Notes: generated from the sequence alone by a model not told the origin. A stretch of 64,000 nt of DNA from a bacterium (GCA_024226515.1 JAAELQ010000263.1:62001-126000); one strand, 5' to 3'; positions 26,048-35,082 are shown, numbered from the stretch's first letter. Numbers and translations are program-made.

Positions 26048-27172
26048 GTGCAGGGGCTGGCGCGAGTTCTGGAGGCCTGCGAGTCCGTTGTCCGGCGCGG
26101 TGAGCCGGCCGCGCTGGCGACGATCGTTCAGGTCGCCGGATCGGCGTACCGCCGCCCGGGCGCGCGCATGCTCTTTCCGAGTGAAGGACCGCCGGTCGGC
26201 TTCATCAGCGGTGGGTGCCTCGAGAGCGATCTGGCCGAGCGGGCGCAGGGCGTGCTGCGCTCCGGGCGCGCGGAGACGGTCGTCTACGACATGCGCTCTC
26301 CGGACGACATCGTCTGGGGTCTCGGGCTCGGGTGCAACGGCGAGGTGCGAGTGTTGCTCGAGCGCCTCGGGCCGGGAGCGTTGCCCGACTACCTCGAGCG
26401 GATCCTCGCGGGGCGTCGTCGACGCGAGTCGCTGGCGCTGGCGACCGTGTTCGGCACCGAGGGTGCCGGCTTGTCGGTCGGCGATCGCGAGGTGCTCGCG
26501 GATTGCGGCGAGGCTCCGTCCGGACCCGCCGCCGCGCTCGACGGGTTGCGAGGCGACCTGGAGCGTGCGCTGCGAGACGGGCGGTCCGCGGTGAAGCGCT
26601 ACGAGTCCGCGGGAACGTGGTCGGACGTGCTGATCGAGCATCTTCCGCCCCCGATGCGATTGGCCGTCTTCGGCGCCGGTTCGGATGCGCAACCGCTGGT
26701 GCGCATTGCGGGAGAGCTGGGCTGGGAGGTGACCGTTTTCGACCACCGGCCCGTGTTTGCCTCGCCCGAGCGGTTTCCCGAGGCGGCGGCGGTGCGCTGC
26801 GTGGACTTCGATGAGCTCTCGGCGGCGGGAGTGTCGATCGACGACCGGACTCCGATGGTCGTCATGACGCACCATTTCCTCAACGACGCGACCCTGCTCT
26901 CGTTTCTCCACTCGACCCCGGCGCCCTACGTCGGCGTCATCGGCCCGAAGCAGCGGCGCGAGAATCTGATGCAGGAGCTCGATCGGCGCGGAGTGCGCAT
27001 GGCTCCAGAGCATGAGAGCAAGATCTTCGGCCCGGTCGGTCTCGACATCGGCTCCGAGACGCCGGAGGAGATCGCCCTTTCGATCCTGTCCGAGATCGTC
27101 GCCGTCCTCTCGGGCCGCCGAGGTGGTTCGCTGCGCGACCGGGGCGGGCCGTTGCACGATTGGCCCGAATGA
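26048..27172 (+). CDS. XdhC/CoxI-family protein (molybdoenzyme maturation)
   Basis: Encodes 374 residues from a GTG two bases after the hflC stop. The N-terminal XdhC-CoxI domain has SAYRRPGARMLF and FISGGCLESDLAE, and the C-terminal domain has a Rossmann motif (VFGAGSDAQPLVRIAGELGW). XdhC-type proteins bind and deliver sulfurated molybdenum cofactor to xanthine-dehydrogenase-family enzymes; CoxI serves CO-dehydrogenase-type enzymes. The adjacent mocA-like gene supports this role. Neither target enzyme is encoded nearby. Confidence 0.85.
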   Translation: MQGLARVLEACESVVRRGEPAALATIVQVAGSAYRRPGARMLFPSEGPPVGFISGGCLESDLAERAQGVLRSGRAETVVYDMRSPDDIVWGLGLGCNGEVRVLLERLGPGALPDYLERILAGRRRRESLALATVFGTEGAGLSVGDREVLADCGEAPSGPAAALDGLRGDLERALRDGRSAVKRYESAGTWSDVLIEHLPPPMRLAVFGAGSDAQPLVRIAGELGWEVTVFDHRPVFASPERFPEAAAVRCVDFDELSAAGVSIDDRTPMVVMTHHFLNDATLLSFLHSTPAPYVGVIGPKQRRENLMQELDRRGVRMAPEHESKIFGPVGLDIGSETPEEIALSILSEIVAVLSGRRGGSLRDRGGPLHDWPE

Positions 27173-27744
27173 TCGCCGGCGTCGTTCTGGCGGCCGGAGA
27201 CTCGTCGCGTCTGGGCCGCCCCAAACAACTGCTGCGGCACCGAGGCAGTACCCTGTTGCGCAACGCGGCGGACGCCTGCGTGCGGGGCGGATGTCGCCCC
27301 GTGGTTGTCGTCCTCGGGTTCCGCGCCGCAGAGATGCGGCCCGAACTCTCGGGGCTGCCGGTGCGCGTGGTGGAGAACCCCGAATGGGCGAGCGGAATGG
27401 CGTCGTCGATACGTGCGGCGATCCGCGTCCTCGAGAGCGAGGTGTCGGATGCGGAGGCGGTGGTTCTCGCGCCTTGCGATCAGCCGGCCCTCGACTCCTA
27501 CGTCATCCGGCGGGTCTGCCGGGCGTTCGATGGGTCGCGATCGGCGGTGGTGGGGTGCGAGTACGCGCAGACGATCGGTCCACCGGCCCTGTTCGAACGA
27601 TCCCTGTTCGATCGGCTGGGCCGGTTGACCGGTGACTCCGGGGCCAAGGCCCTGCTACAGCGGCCCGGCGCGCTCCTGACCCGGGTGGACTGGCCCGAAG
27701 GGGCCTGGGACGTGGATCGACCGGATGACCTGAGAGACCCCTGA
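27169..27744 (+). CDS. MocA-type molybdenum cofactor cytidylyltransferase
   Basis: Encodes 191 residues. The nucleotidyltransferase motif VVLAAGDSSRLGRPKQLLR starts at about residue 5, and a further aspartate lies in LAPCDQPALD. This family makes molybdopterin cytosine dinucleotide, used by xanthine-dehydrogenase-type enzymes; a MobA-like guanylyl specificity is possible but less so given the neighbour. The ATG overlaps the XdhC stop in an ATGA arrangement; an in-frame TTG at 27160 would add three residues. Confidence 0.85.
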   Translation: MIAGVVLAAGDSSRLGRPKQLLRHRGSTLLRNAADACVRGGCRPVVVVLGFRAAEMRPELSGLPVRVVENPEWASGMASSIRAAIRVLESEVSDAEAVVLAPCDQPALDSYVIRRVCRAFDGSRSAVVGCEYAQTIGPPALFERSLFDRLGRLTGDSGAKALLQRPGALLTRVDWPEGAWDVDRPDDLRDP

Positions 27745-27796
27745 AAACGCGGTCCTCGGTACCCCGGTGGACCGGCGCGGGCCCGGAGGCCTACCG

Positions 27797-27802
27797 TATA
27801 AT
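27797..27802 (+). promoter_or_regulatory. Consensus -10 box upstream of the double thioredoxin gene
   Basis: TATAAT matches the sigma-70 -10 consensus exactly and is rare in this GC-rich background. No good -35 is seen 16-19 bases upstream, so the promoter may need an activator or be extended-type. The leader would be about 45 nt. Confidence 0.4.
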
Positions 27803-27852
27803 GAACACATTCCCGGCAGGCTCTATATTGACGCCCTGACGTGAGGGTCCAG

Positions 27853-28989
27853 ATGCACTCGTTCAATCGATTCAGGCTCGCTTGTGTTTGTTTCGCCGCC
27901 GTCGTCGTTCTGACGGGGCCAGGCTGCAGTCCGGCGGACGCCCAGCGTTCGGCGGAGAAGGGTGGCGAGGCCTCTTCGTCGACCAAGAGCGACAAGGGTC
28001 ACACCGTGCGTCATCCCGCGGCGCCGACGAGAAACGTGGAGCCTCTCGAGTTCGGCGGACCGTTCCCGTCGATGAAGATGACCAACTTGAATCCGGGCTC
28101 CGCGACCGAGCTGGTCGATCTCGACGAGCACCTCGGCAAGCGTCCCGTCCTGTTCGTGTACTGGATCCCGGGCAATCCGCGAGCCGAGGAGTTCCTGCAG
28201 CAGGTCATCGACGTCGTCGACTCGGTCGGCTCGGACAAGCTCGCTACGTTCGGGTTGGTCTTTCCCAACGGCGAGGGTGCGCTTCAGGCCGCGCAGGATC
28301 GCTCGAAGGCGCTCGATCTGAAGATCCCGGTTCTCAACGACGTCGGATTCCAGCTGGGACAGAAGCTCCTCGTACGCAGCGTTCCGTTCGTCGCGATCGT
28401 CGACGGCGAGGGGAAGCTGCAGCTGGCCAACGGCAGCAGTCTCGTTCAGGAGATCGAGTACAAGCTGAACCTCGATGGGGCGATTCGACGCGTCGCCACG
28501 ACCGGCAAGATCGGCAACCACGGCTATCTCCCGCGCTGGTACCCCGTCCAGGAGCTCGTCGGGCAGCGCTGTCCCGACTTCACCGCGCCGCAGGTCGACA
28601 CCATGGTCGAGCGCCGCTGGCACTCGGTCCTCGATCAGGACAAGTTGAACGTGCTGATCTTCTGGTCCGTCGATTGTCCCCACTGCCGCGAGTCTCTTCC
28701 CGAGATCAACGCCTGGCTCAAGGCCAACCCCGACGGAATCAACGTCTACTCTTCGGCGCACGTCGACAACGCCTCCGCCAAGTCGCGTACCAAGGAGTTC
28801 TGCGAGGTCAACGAATTCGTTTTCCCGACGCTCGTGGACCAGCAGCACAGGATCATGGGCCTGTACCAGATCACGTCTACGCCCACCATCCTCTTCATCA
28901 AGCCCGACGGGGTCATCGACTCGGTGATGCTCTCCGGAATCGCCGACTTCGGCAGCATGGTCGAACGCAAGAAACGGGAACTCCTCTAA
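27853..28989 (+). CDS. Exported protein with two thioredoxin-fold domains, the first lacking CxxC
   Basis: Encodes 378 residues from the ATG at 27853 (an in-frame GTG at 27841 is possible). The N-terminus is hydrophobic and then polar; a cysteine in GPGC near residue 25 could be lipidated, but the site is weak. Domain 1 (about 75-200) has a thioredoxin-like core with PGNPRAEE (107-114) where the active site would be, so it is redox-inactive. Domain 2 (about 235-378) has FWSVDCPHCRESLP with Cys275 and Cys278, resembling TlpA/ResA, which act in cytochrome c maturation or periplasmic disulfide reduction. No partner is adjacent. Confidence 0.75.
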   Translation: MHSFNRFRLACVCFAAVVVLTGPGCSPADAQRSAEKGGEASSSTKSDKGHTVRHPAAPTRNVEPLEFGGPFPSMKMTNLNPGSATELVDLDEHLGKRPVLFVYWIPGNPRAEEFLQQVIDVVDSVGSDKLATFGLVFPNGEGALQAAQDRSKALDLKIPVLNDVGFQLGQKLLVRSVPFVAIVDGEGKLQLANGSSLVQEIEYKLNLDGAIRRVATTGKIGNHGYLPRWYPVQELVGQRCPDFTAPQVDTMVERRWHSVLDQDKLNVLIFWSVDCPHCRESLPEINAWLKANPDGINVYSSAHVDNASAKSRTKEFCEVNEFVFPTLVDQQHRIMGLYQITSTPTILFIKPDGVIDSVMLSGIADFGSMVERKKRELL

Positions 28990-29218
28990 GTCCCAGGCAT
29001 CGCATCCCCCGCCCCCGAATTCGCCAAACATCCTATTCCCGCCGCATGACACGGCGCCGGAAGCTCGCGTGCGCGGAAAACGATGCGATCTGCCCAGGAT
29101 CGCTCCTTCTCCACCTGGGAGCGCGGTGCGCCATCGAGTGTCAGAGCGTCAATCTGGGTCGGGTGGTTGTTTGCTGGTGTCGTGCTTTGTTCTTGGGTCG
29201 GGGATAGACTCCTCTCCG
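28990..29218. other. Intergenic region without a recognised gene
   Basis: No convincing ORF or RNA gene is seen. A 6-bp inverted repeat GCGATC...GATCGC lies at 29085-29103. Confidence 0.4.
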
Positions 29219-30436
29219 ATGGAGCGATCCTGTGGCATGGCGGCCCTGTTGCTGGCGTTGCTCGCCGCGGCGTGCAGTGCGGACCCGGAGCCCGCGCCGG
29301 TAGCGACGGATCTGGAACGGCTGCGCAGCCTGCCATACGTCGGACAGTCGCGGATCGGTGACGAGGGCACGGGCCTGGTGCATCGTGATCCCGCACGCTC
29401 GTCGCCCGGCTACACGCTGTACACGATGCAGATGCTGGCCCGCGCGGACCTGATCGACGAATACGGCGAGGTTGTGCGCAGTTGGTCGGACCCCGACGCC
29501 GCACGCTGGGCCCGGGCGGAGTTGCTGCCCGACGGAGACCTGCTCGCCATTGGTGTCGACGCCGAAGGCGTGGACGGACTTCGGGTCCCCGATGGAGCGC
29601 GCTACGTGATGCGCATGACGTGGGAGGGTCGTGTGCGATGGAAGCGACGGATCACCGCGCACCACGACGTCGAGCTGACTCCCGCAGGCGACCTGCTGGT
29701 TCTCACGTTCAAGCGCAAGCGATTGCCGCGAATCCACCCGCAACTGGACGTGCGTGACGACCACGTCACGAGGCTGGATGAGCAGGGCAATATCGTCGAT
29801 GAGATCTCGCTACTCGAGGCGCTGGGAAGTCGTCCCGACGTCCTGTCGCTTTCGCGCGGCGGACCGAACGATCTCGGCGTCCGTCCCTGGCTGGACATGT
29901 TCCACGCCAACTCCGTGGAGTCGATGCGTCGTCCCGATCTGGCCAGGACACATTCGCTCTACTCCGGCAACAACGTGCTGGTATGCATGCGCCACCAGAA
30001 CGCGGTCGCCATGATCGACGCAGTTCGGCGCGAGGCGGTGTGGGCCTGGGGCAGCGGGGAGCTGTCGGGCCCGCACGACGCGCAGGTGTTGGCGAACGGC
30101 AACATCTTGATCTTCGACAACGGGCTCGGCCGTGGCTGGTCGCGTGTTGTCGAGCTCAATCCGCTGACCCGATCGGTGGTGTGGGAGTACAGAGCGACGC
30201 CGGCGGAGGCGTTCTACACCGCGAGCAAGGGATCGGCGCAGCGGCTTCCCGGAGGCACCACGCTGATCGCGGACTCGGACGGCGGGAGGGCGTTCGAGGT
30301 GACACCGGAGGGCGAGATCGTCTGGGACTTCTTCTGCCCGCACGAGGTCGAACCCGGGCAACGCGCCGCCATCGTCCGCGCCGTGCGCCACGGTCGAGAG
30401 TCGATCGACGGCCTGCTGGACGGTGGAAAGGAGTGA
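29219..30436 (+). CDS. Arylsulfotransferase-like lipoprotein/exported protein
   Basis: Encodes 405 residues from the ATG at 29219. An N-terminal hydrophobic run ending LLALLAAACS may be a lipobox. The remainder is a beta-propeller with repeated WxW/VxW pieces (TWEGRVRWKRRI, REAVWAWGSGELSGPHDAQVLANGN, TRSVVWEY, EGEIVWDF), which is the pattern of arylsulfotransferase (ASST) family proteins. HHDVELTPAGDLL and GPHDAQ give candidate catalytic histidines. Many members of the family have unknown substrates, so enzymatic sulfate transfer is not certain. One base separates it from the PLP decarboxylase gene. Confidence 0.7.
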   Translation: MERSCGMAALLLALLAAACSADPEPAPVATDLERLRSLPYVGQSRIGDEGTGLVHRDPARSSPGYTLYTMQMLARADLIDEYGEVVRSWSDPDAARWARAELLPDGDLLAIGVDAEGVDGLRVPDGARYVMRMTWEGRVRWKRRITAHHDVELTPAGDLLVLTFKRKRLPRIHPQLDVRDDHVTRLDEQGNIVDEISLLEALGSRPDVLSLSRGGPNDLGVRPWLDMFHANSVESMRRPDLARTHSLYSGNNVLVCMRHQNAVAMIDAVRREAVWAWGSGELSGPHDAQVLANGNILIFDNGLGRGWSRVVELNPLTRSVVWEYRATPAEAFYTASKGSAQRLPGGTTLIADSDGGRAFEVTPEGEIVWDFFCPHEVEPGQRAAIVRAVRHGRESIDGLLDGGKE

Positions 30437-30437
30437 A

Positions 30438-31925
30438 ATGAGCGACGAGAAACGCACCACGTCGGCGCAACACGATCTGACGGACATGGGGAACGACGAG
30501 TTTCGCGATGCGGCACACACGGTGGCCGATCATGTCGCAGACTACCTGGAGCGTCTCGAATCGTACCCGGTTCTGCCCCGTATCGAACCGGGCGAGACAC
30601 GCGCTGCGATGTCGTCGGCCCCTCCGGCAGCACCCGAGCCTCTGGACGATATCCTGAGCGACTACCGAACGCTGATCGAGCCCAACATCACTCACTGGCA
30701 GCACCCCGGATTCATGGCTTACTTCCCCAGCGTGGCTTCCGGCCCCGGAATCCTCGGCGAATGGCTGGCGGCGGGCCTGAACTCCAACGTGATGTTCTGG
30801 CGCAACGCTCCGGCGTCGACCGAGGTCGAGCAGCTGGTCGTGGACTGGATGCGCCAGATGCTGGGGCTTCCGGACGACTACGACGGCATGTTCACCGACA
30901 CGGCGTCGATTTCATCGATGCTGTGCATCGTCGCCGCGCGTCACGCGATACCCGGTCTTGATTCGAACCAGCGCGGCCTCGCCGGACGCGCCGACGTAAA
31001 GCCGTTGCGAATCTACGTCTCGGCGGAAGCTCACATGTCGATCGAGAAGGCGGCGATCGTAGCCGGCATCGGGCGCGACGGGGTCAGACACATCGACGTC
31101 GACGACCGCTACCGCATGCGCCCCGACGCTCTCGAGGAGGCGATCGCAGAGGACCGAGAGGCCGGGCTGCAACCGTTCTGCGTCGTCGGCACGCTGGGGA
31201 CGACGTCGTCGGCCGCTGTCGACCCGGCGGCCGAGCTGGCGCGGATCTGCGAGCGGGAGCGACTGTGGCTGCACCTCGACGCCGCGTACGCCGGCGCGGC
31301 GGCGCTAATCCCCGAGAAGCGATCGCATTTCGACGGCTGGGAACACGCCGACTCGATCGTCGTCAACCCACACAAGTGGATGTTCACGCCGTTCGACGCC
31401 TCGCTACTGCTGTTTCGCGATGCGAGTCACTTTCGCAATGCGTTCAGCCTGGTCCCGGAATACCTACGCACCGACGTCTCCGAGGACGTACGCAACTTCA
31501 ACGAGTACGGCGTGCAACTGGGCCGGAGGTTTCGCGCACTGAAGCTGTGGATGCAGATCCGTTACTTCGGGGTCGACGGCATCGTGGCCCGTCTGCGCGA
31601 GCACTGCCGGATGGCGCGCGAATTCGCCTCGTGGGTCGACGCCGCGGACGACTGGGAACGGCTGGCGCCCGTGGACTTCGGCCTGGTCTGCTTTCGCCAC
31701 CGCCCAACGGGCCTCGCTCCGGCGGAGCTGGACGAGCACAATGAGCGGATCATGGGACGAGTCAATCGCGACGGTCGCGTCTATATCTCGCACACCGCGC
31801 TGTCGGGCCGTTTGACGTTGCGTGCGGTGTTCGGCAACCCTCGCGCGACGATGGAACACGTCCGGACGTGTTGGCGCCTGCTGCAAGAGGCCTCCAGTGG
31901 GGCGGACCAGGTACCTACCAGCTGA
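30438..31925 (+). CDS. PLP-dependent group II decarboxylase (aromatic L-amino acid decarboxylase-like)
   Basis: Encodes 495 residues from an ATG with GAAAGGAG upstream. Signatures include NITHWQHPGFMAYFP, the substrate loop LGTTSSAAVDP, LHLDAAYAGAA and the PLP lysine in VNPHKWM (K313). Related enzymes remove the carboxyl of tryptophan, phenylalanine, DOPA or tyrosine; substrate is not predictable by eye. Start chosen over the in-frame GTG at 30423 by the ribosome site. Its 3' end overlaps the convergent OMP gene by 11 bases. Pairing with the sulfotransferase-like gene suggests one pathway, but this is inference. Confidence 0.9.
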   Translation: MSDEKRTTSAQHDLTDMGNDEFRDAAHTVADHVADYLERLESYPVLPRIEPGETRAAMSSAPPAAPEPLDDILSDYRTLIEPNITHWQHPGFMAYFPSVASGPGILGEWLAAGLNSNVMFWRNAPASTEVEQLVVDWMRQMLGLPDDYDGMFTDTASISSMLCIVAARHAIPGLDSNQRGLAGRADVKPLRIYVSAEAHMSIEKAAIVAGIGRDGVRHIDVDDRYRMRPDALEEAIAEDREAGLQPFCVVGTLGTTSSAAVDPAAELARICERERLWLHLDAAYAGAAALIPEKRSHFDGWEHADSIVVNPHKWMFTPFDASLLLFRDASHFRNAFSLVPEYLRTDVSEDVRNFNEYGVQLGRRFRALKLWMQIRYFGVDGIVARLREHCRMAREFASWVDAADDWERLAPVDFGLVCFRHRPTGLAPAELDEHNERIMGRVNRDGRVYISHTALSGRLTLRAVFGNPRATMEHVRTCWRLLQEASSGADQVPTS

Positions 31926-32544
31926 ACCCGGCGACCAGGCCGAAGTGCGTGCCGCCCGCATCCCAACCGCTGAGTCCGAAGATCTCGAATGCCTCCGTAC
32001 TCGCGGCGGTGTACCGAGCATCCACGCCGAGATGGAAACGTCTTCCCAGTCGAACCGATAGTCCGGCGTTTGCGAAGAGTCCCAGTCCCGTATCACTGTC
32101 GGAGATCGGGGTGACACCGCGACGCATCAGGTTGTTGTCGGTCGAGAGGGCGAAACTCGAATCCGCTGGCTGGATGTCCGCCGACACCTTGATCATGGCG
32201 GCCCCGGCGCCCACATAAGGTTGCCATCGATCGCCCCAGAACTTCCGAAAACCAACGTTGAACTCCTGACTCTCCGCGTCGACCGAGAACAGGGTCGGGT
32301 TGTTCGCGAGGAAGCCGTCCGAGTCGCCGGAAGACCAGAGCAAATCGATCGCGATCATCACCGGCCAGTGCGATTGCCCGATCGAGAGCATCGCACCGAA
32401 CTCGCTGTGGCCATCGGCGACGATCTCGTCGTCCATCGTCTTGTTGCCGCCGAACAGATACCCGCGACCGGAGGCCAGCGCCGGCGAAAACGCCACCACG
32501 AAGATCGCCAGCGACAGTAGAACCCGGACGAGAGTCGCACGCAT
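31915..32544 (-). CDS. Predicted outer-membrane beta-barrel protein
   Basis: Encodes 209 residues with a signal peptide (MRATLVRVLLSLAIFVVAFS, then PALA-S) and strands typical of a small eight-strand barrel (FGAMLSIGQSHWPVMIAIDL, WQPYVGAGAAMIKVSAD, FHLGVDARYT), ending in an aromatic residue (FSW). Similar proteins are the OmpW/OmpX-like barrels. Function is unknown. It starts divergently from the Rieske/glutamate-synthase gene. Confidence 0.65.
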   Translation of the reverse strand: MRATLVRVLLSLAIFVVAFSPALASGRGYLFGGNKTMDDEIVADGHSEFGAMLSIGQSHWPVMIAIDLLWSSGDSDGFLANNPTLFSVDAESQEFNVGFRKFWGDRWQPYVGAGAAMIKVSADIQPADSSFALSTDNNLMRRGVTPISDSDTGLGLFANAGLSVRLGRRFHLGVDARYTAASTEAFEIFGLSGWDAGGTHFGLVAGFSW

Positions 32545-32644
32545 GAGTCACTCCACCTCGATCAAATGAGCCCAAGGCTAACGGTTGGGCTCGAAATCGG
32601 TCAAGGACTTTCCGCCGGTGCGGGGAACAAAGCCACCAAGGACC

Positions 32645-32673
32645 TTGTTCTCTCCGCGGGCACCAGGTTAAAT
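32645..32673 (+). promoter_or_regulatory. Possible promoter of the Rieske/glutamate-synthase operon
   Basis: TTGTTC, a 17-bp spacer and TTAAAT lie 25 nt ahead of the start codon at 32698. Both boxes are only partial matches (three and four of six), but the spacing is right, and this is the only AT-rich patch in the gap. Confidence 0.35.
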
Positions 32674-32697
32674 CACGGCCCTGGGAGGGTGCATCCG

Positions 32698-34359
32698 ATG
32701 AACAAGGTGAAGGTAGCGGAATGGTCCGAGCTCGCTCCGCTGGCTCCGGCGCATGCGCTGGTCGCCAACGTGGATCTCGTGGTGATCCGCTGGCCGGACG
32801 AAGAGAACGCGTCCGTACTTTATGGTCGTTGCCTGCACCGCGGCGCCCTGCTCTCGGATGGCCACGTCGACGGAGAGAACCTGATCTGCGGCGTGCACTT
32901 CTGGGACTATCGCTACAAGACCGGCATCAGCGAGTACAACAACGCCGAACGCCTGCCCAAGTTCACGTCTTTCGTCGAGAACGGCGCGGTGTGGGTCGAC
33001 GAGGACGAGGTCGCGGAGTGGGAGAAGGCCAACCCGCAGCCGTACGATCGCGGCGCCTATCAGGGAGCCTACGCCGACGTGCACGGCACTCCGCTCGAGC
33101 CCCACGTCAAGCTGATCCAGGAGCTCGCCGAGCACGGCCTCGAGAAGAGCGGAGCGCACGGCCCGGTATCGGCGATGGGCGTCCCGGCGACCACGCTGCC
33201 GTGCTGGGATGACATCCAGGTCCTGACCGCCCAGCTGGCGCGCCTGCCGCAGCTCGACGAGGCCGAGATCGGCACGGAGCTGGTCGTCGGTCCGAACGCG
33301 AAGCGCCCGCTGAAGCTCGACATCCCGCTGATCGTCTCCGACATGAGTTTCGGCGCCCTGTCCGAGGAGGCTAAGGTCGCGCTCTCGCGCGGGGCCGAGC
33401 TCGCGGGGACCGCGATCTGTTCCGGGGAGGGTGGGATGCTGCCCGAGGAGCAGGCGGAGAACTCGCGCTATTTCTACGAACTGGCATCCGCCCGATTCGG
33501 CTTCTCGATGGACAAGCTGCAGCAGGTTCAGGCGTTCCACTTCAAGGGCGGCCAGGGCGCCAAGACAGGCACCGGCGGTCATCTTCCGGGCCATAAGGTC
33601 CGCGGCAAGATCGCCGCGGTACGAGGTTTGAAGGAAGGTCAGTCCGCCATCTCGCCGCCGCGTTTTCCGGATTGGGACTGCGAGGACGACTATCGCGACT
33701 TTGCCACCGAGGTGCGAGAGCACACCGGCGGCATCCCGATCGGCTACAAGCTGTCCGCGCAGCACATCGAGGACGACATCGACGCGGCCCTGCGCATCGG
33801 CGTCGACTACATCATTCTCGACGGCCGCGGTGGGGGAACCGGCGCTGCGCCGAACATCTTCAAGGACAACATCTCGGTGCCGACGATTCCCGCGTTGGCC
33901 CGCGCGCGGCGTCATCTGGACCGCGCCGACCGCAAGGACGTGACGCTGTTCATCACCGGTGGATTGCGCACGCCGTCCGACTTCGTCAAGGCGCTGGCTC
34001 TCGGCGCCGACGGGGTCGCCGTTTCCAACTCGGCGCTGCAGGCGATCGGCTGCCTGGGCATGCGCGCCTGCCACACGAACAACTGCCCCGTCGGAATCGC
34101 GACGCAGAAGGAGAGCCTGCGTGCACGATTGCTCGTCGAGCAGGCGGCCCGCCGTCTCGAACGTTTCTTTCGTGCCAGCGTGCACCTGATGGCCACGCTC
34201 GCCCGCGCTTGCGGTCACACCCAGCTGAACCAGTTCGGCCACCGCGACCTGACCACGTGGAGCCGCGACATGGCCTACCTGTCGGGGGTCGCCTTCGCGG
34301 GCGCCGTTCCGGTGAACGACGGAGGAGATCATGACGGACGCAGAGCCGGTCTGAAATGA
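32698..34359 (+). CDS. Rieske [2Fe-2S] / glutamate-synthase (FMN) domain fusion protein
   Basis: Encodes 553 residues from an ATG with GGAGG upstream. Residues 1-110 are a Rieske domain (Cys45, His47, Cys64, His67: CLHRGALL and CGVHFWDY). Residues from about 165 are the GltB-like FMN barrel (PLIVSDMSFGALSEEAK, GEGGMLPEEQ, GHKVRGKIAAVRGL, ILDGRGGGTGAAP) with the [3Fe-4S] cysteines at 452, 458 and 463 (CLGMRACHTNNCP). The amidotransferase and regulatory domains of GltB are absent, so a different electron acceptor or donor is implied. First gene of a coupled membrane operon. Function is unknown. Confidence 0.9.
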   Translation: MNKVKVAEWSELAPLAPAHALVANVDLVVIRWPDEENASVLYGRCLHRGALLSDGHVDGENLICGVHFWDYRYKTGISEYNNAERLPKFTSFVENGAVWVDEDEVAEWEKANPQPYDRGAYQGAYADVHGTPLEPHVKLIQELAEHGLEKSGAHGPVSAMGVPATTLPCWDDIQVLTAQLARLPQLDEAEIGTELVVGPNAKRPLKLDIPLIVSDMSFGALSEEAKVALSRGAELAGTAICSGEGGMLPEEQAENSRYFYELASARFGFSMDKLQQVQAFHFKGGQGAKTGTGGHLPGHKVRGKIAAVRGLKEGQSAISPPRFPDWDCEDDYRDFATEVREHTGGIPIGYKLSAQHIEDDIDAALRIGVDYIILDGRGGGTGAAPNIFKDNISVPTIPALARARRHLDRADRKDVTLFITGGLRTPSDFVKALALGADGVAVSNSALQAIGCLGMRACHTNNCPVGIATQKESLRARLLVEQAARRLERFFRASVHLMATLARACGHTQLNQFGHRDLTTWSRDMAYLSGVAFAGAVPVNDGGDHDGRRAGLK

Positions 34360-34619
34360 ACGAGACCCTGGCCGGCGCTATCGTCTCGATCTTCGGCATC
34401 TACGTCGCGGTCGGTATCCTGTTCGCGGTTCCGTTCGTGATTCGAGGGGTCCACCGGATCGATCCCGTGGCGCGCAAGGGCACGTGGGGCTTCCGCCTGA
34501 TCGTCCTGCCCGGCGTCGTGGCGCTGTGGCCGTTGCTGCTGCGACGCGTCATGGTCGCATCGCCCCCGCCGGAGGAATGTAACGCGCATCGCGCAGCGGC
34601 AGCCCGGCACCACACATGA
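34356..34619 (+). CDS. Small two-helix membrane protein in the Rieske operon
   Basis: Encodes 87 residues. Two hydrophobic segments (IVSIFGIYVAVGILFAVPFV and GFRLIVLPGVVALWPLLL) are separated by a short loop with RKGTWG. It starts within the stop of the fusion gene (four-base overlap). No family is recognised. The segment with RGVHRIDPVARKGTWGF looks like a conserved cytoplasmic loop, so it may anchor or dock the fusion protein. Confidence 0.7.
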   Translation: MNETLAGAIVSIFGIYVAVGILFAVPFVIRGVHRIDPVARKGTWGFRLIVLPGVVALWPLLLRRVMVASPPPEECNAHRAAAARHHT

Positions 34620-35080
34620 TCCGCTCTTTGCGAACGCGTCACCGAGTGATGGTCGTGACCGTCGGGGTCATCGTCGCGCCGCTGCTGATCGCGGGCTTGC
34701 TCGCGCGGCGCCCGGTTCCGCGCATGGACGCCGGGCCCGTCGTGCCGGTCGCGAAGTCGCAACACGCCGCCGAGGGGCTGTGGGGTGATCTGCCGCTGCG
34801 CACGACCTGGAGCGCCGAGGGGGAGCGGTTGACCGTGCGGATCGAGGCGACGGCCGATCTGACGCTGCCCGACCTGTTGCTGTATTACGCATCGTCGACG
34901 ATCGAGGGCGCCTCACTGCCGCAGGACGTGCGACTACTGGGTGCGCTCGAGGGAGCGAGGCCGTCGACGGTCGTGTTGCCCGCGGGCGGGGAAGGTAGCC
35001 TGGTTCTGTACAGCCTCGCGCACCATGAGATCGTTGCGCACGTCCCCGCCGCCCTGTTCTCCGCCGGGCGAGAGTCCTAG
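34616..35080 (+). CDS. Single-pass exported protein of unknown function in the Rieske operon
   Basis: Encodes 154 residues with one N-terminal membrane segment (about residues 12-28) and a periplasmic domain with no recognisable motif and no cysteines. It overlaps the previous gene by four bases. Probably a structural or ligand-binding subunit of the same complex. Confidence 0.6.
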   Translation: MIRSLRTRHRVMVVTVGVIVAPLLIAGLLARRPVPRMDAGPVVPVAKSQHAAEGLWGDLPLRTTWSAEGERLTVRIEATADLTLPDLLLYYASSTIEGASLPQDVRLLGALEGARPSTVVLPAGGEGSLVLYSLAHHEIVAHVPAALFSAGRES

Positions 35081-35082
35081 GA

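Noticed and set aside
32668..34332. 554-residue minus-strand ORF opposite the Rieske/GltS fusion
   Set aside because: No recognisable domain and full overlap with a gene having strong motifs.
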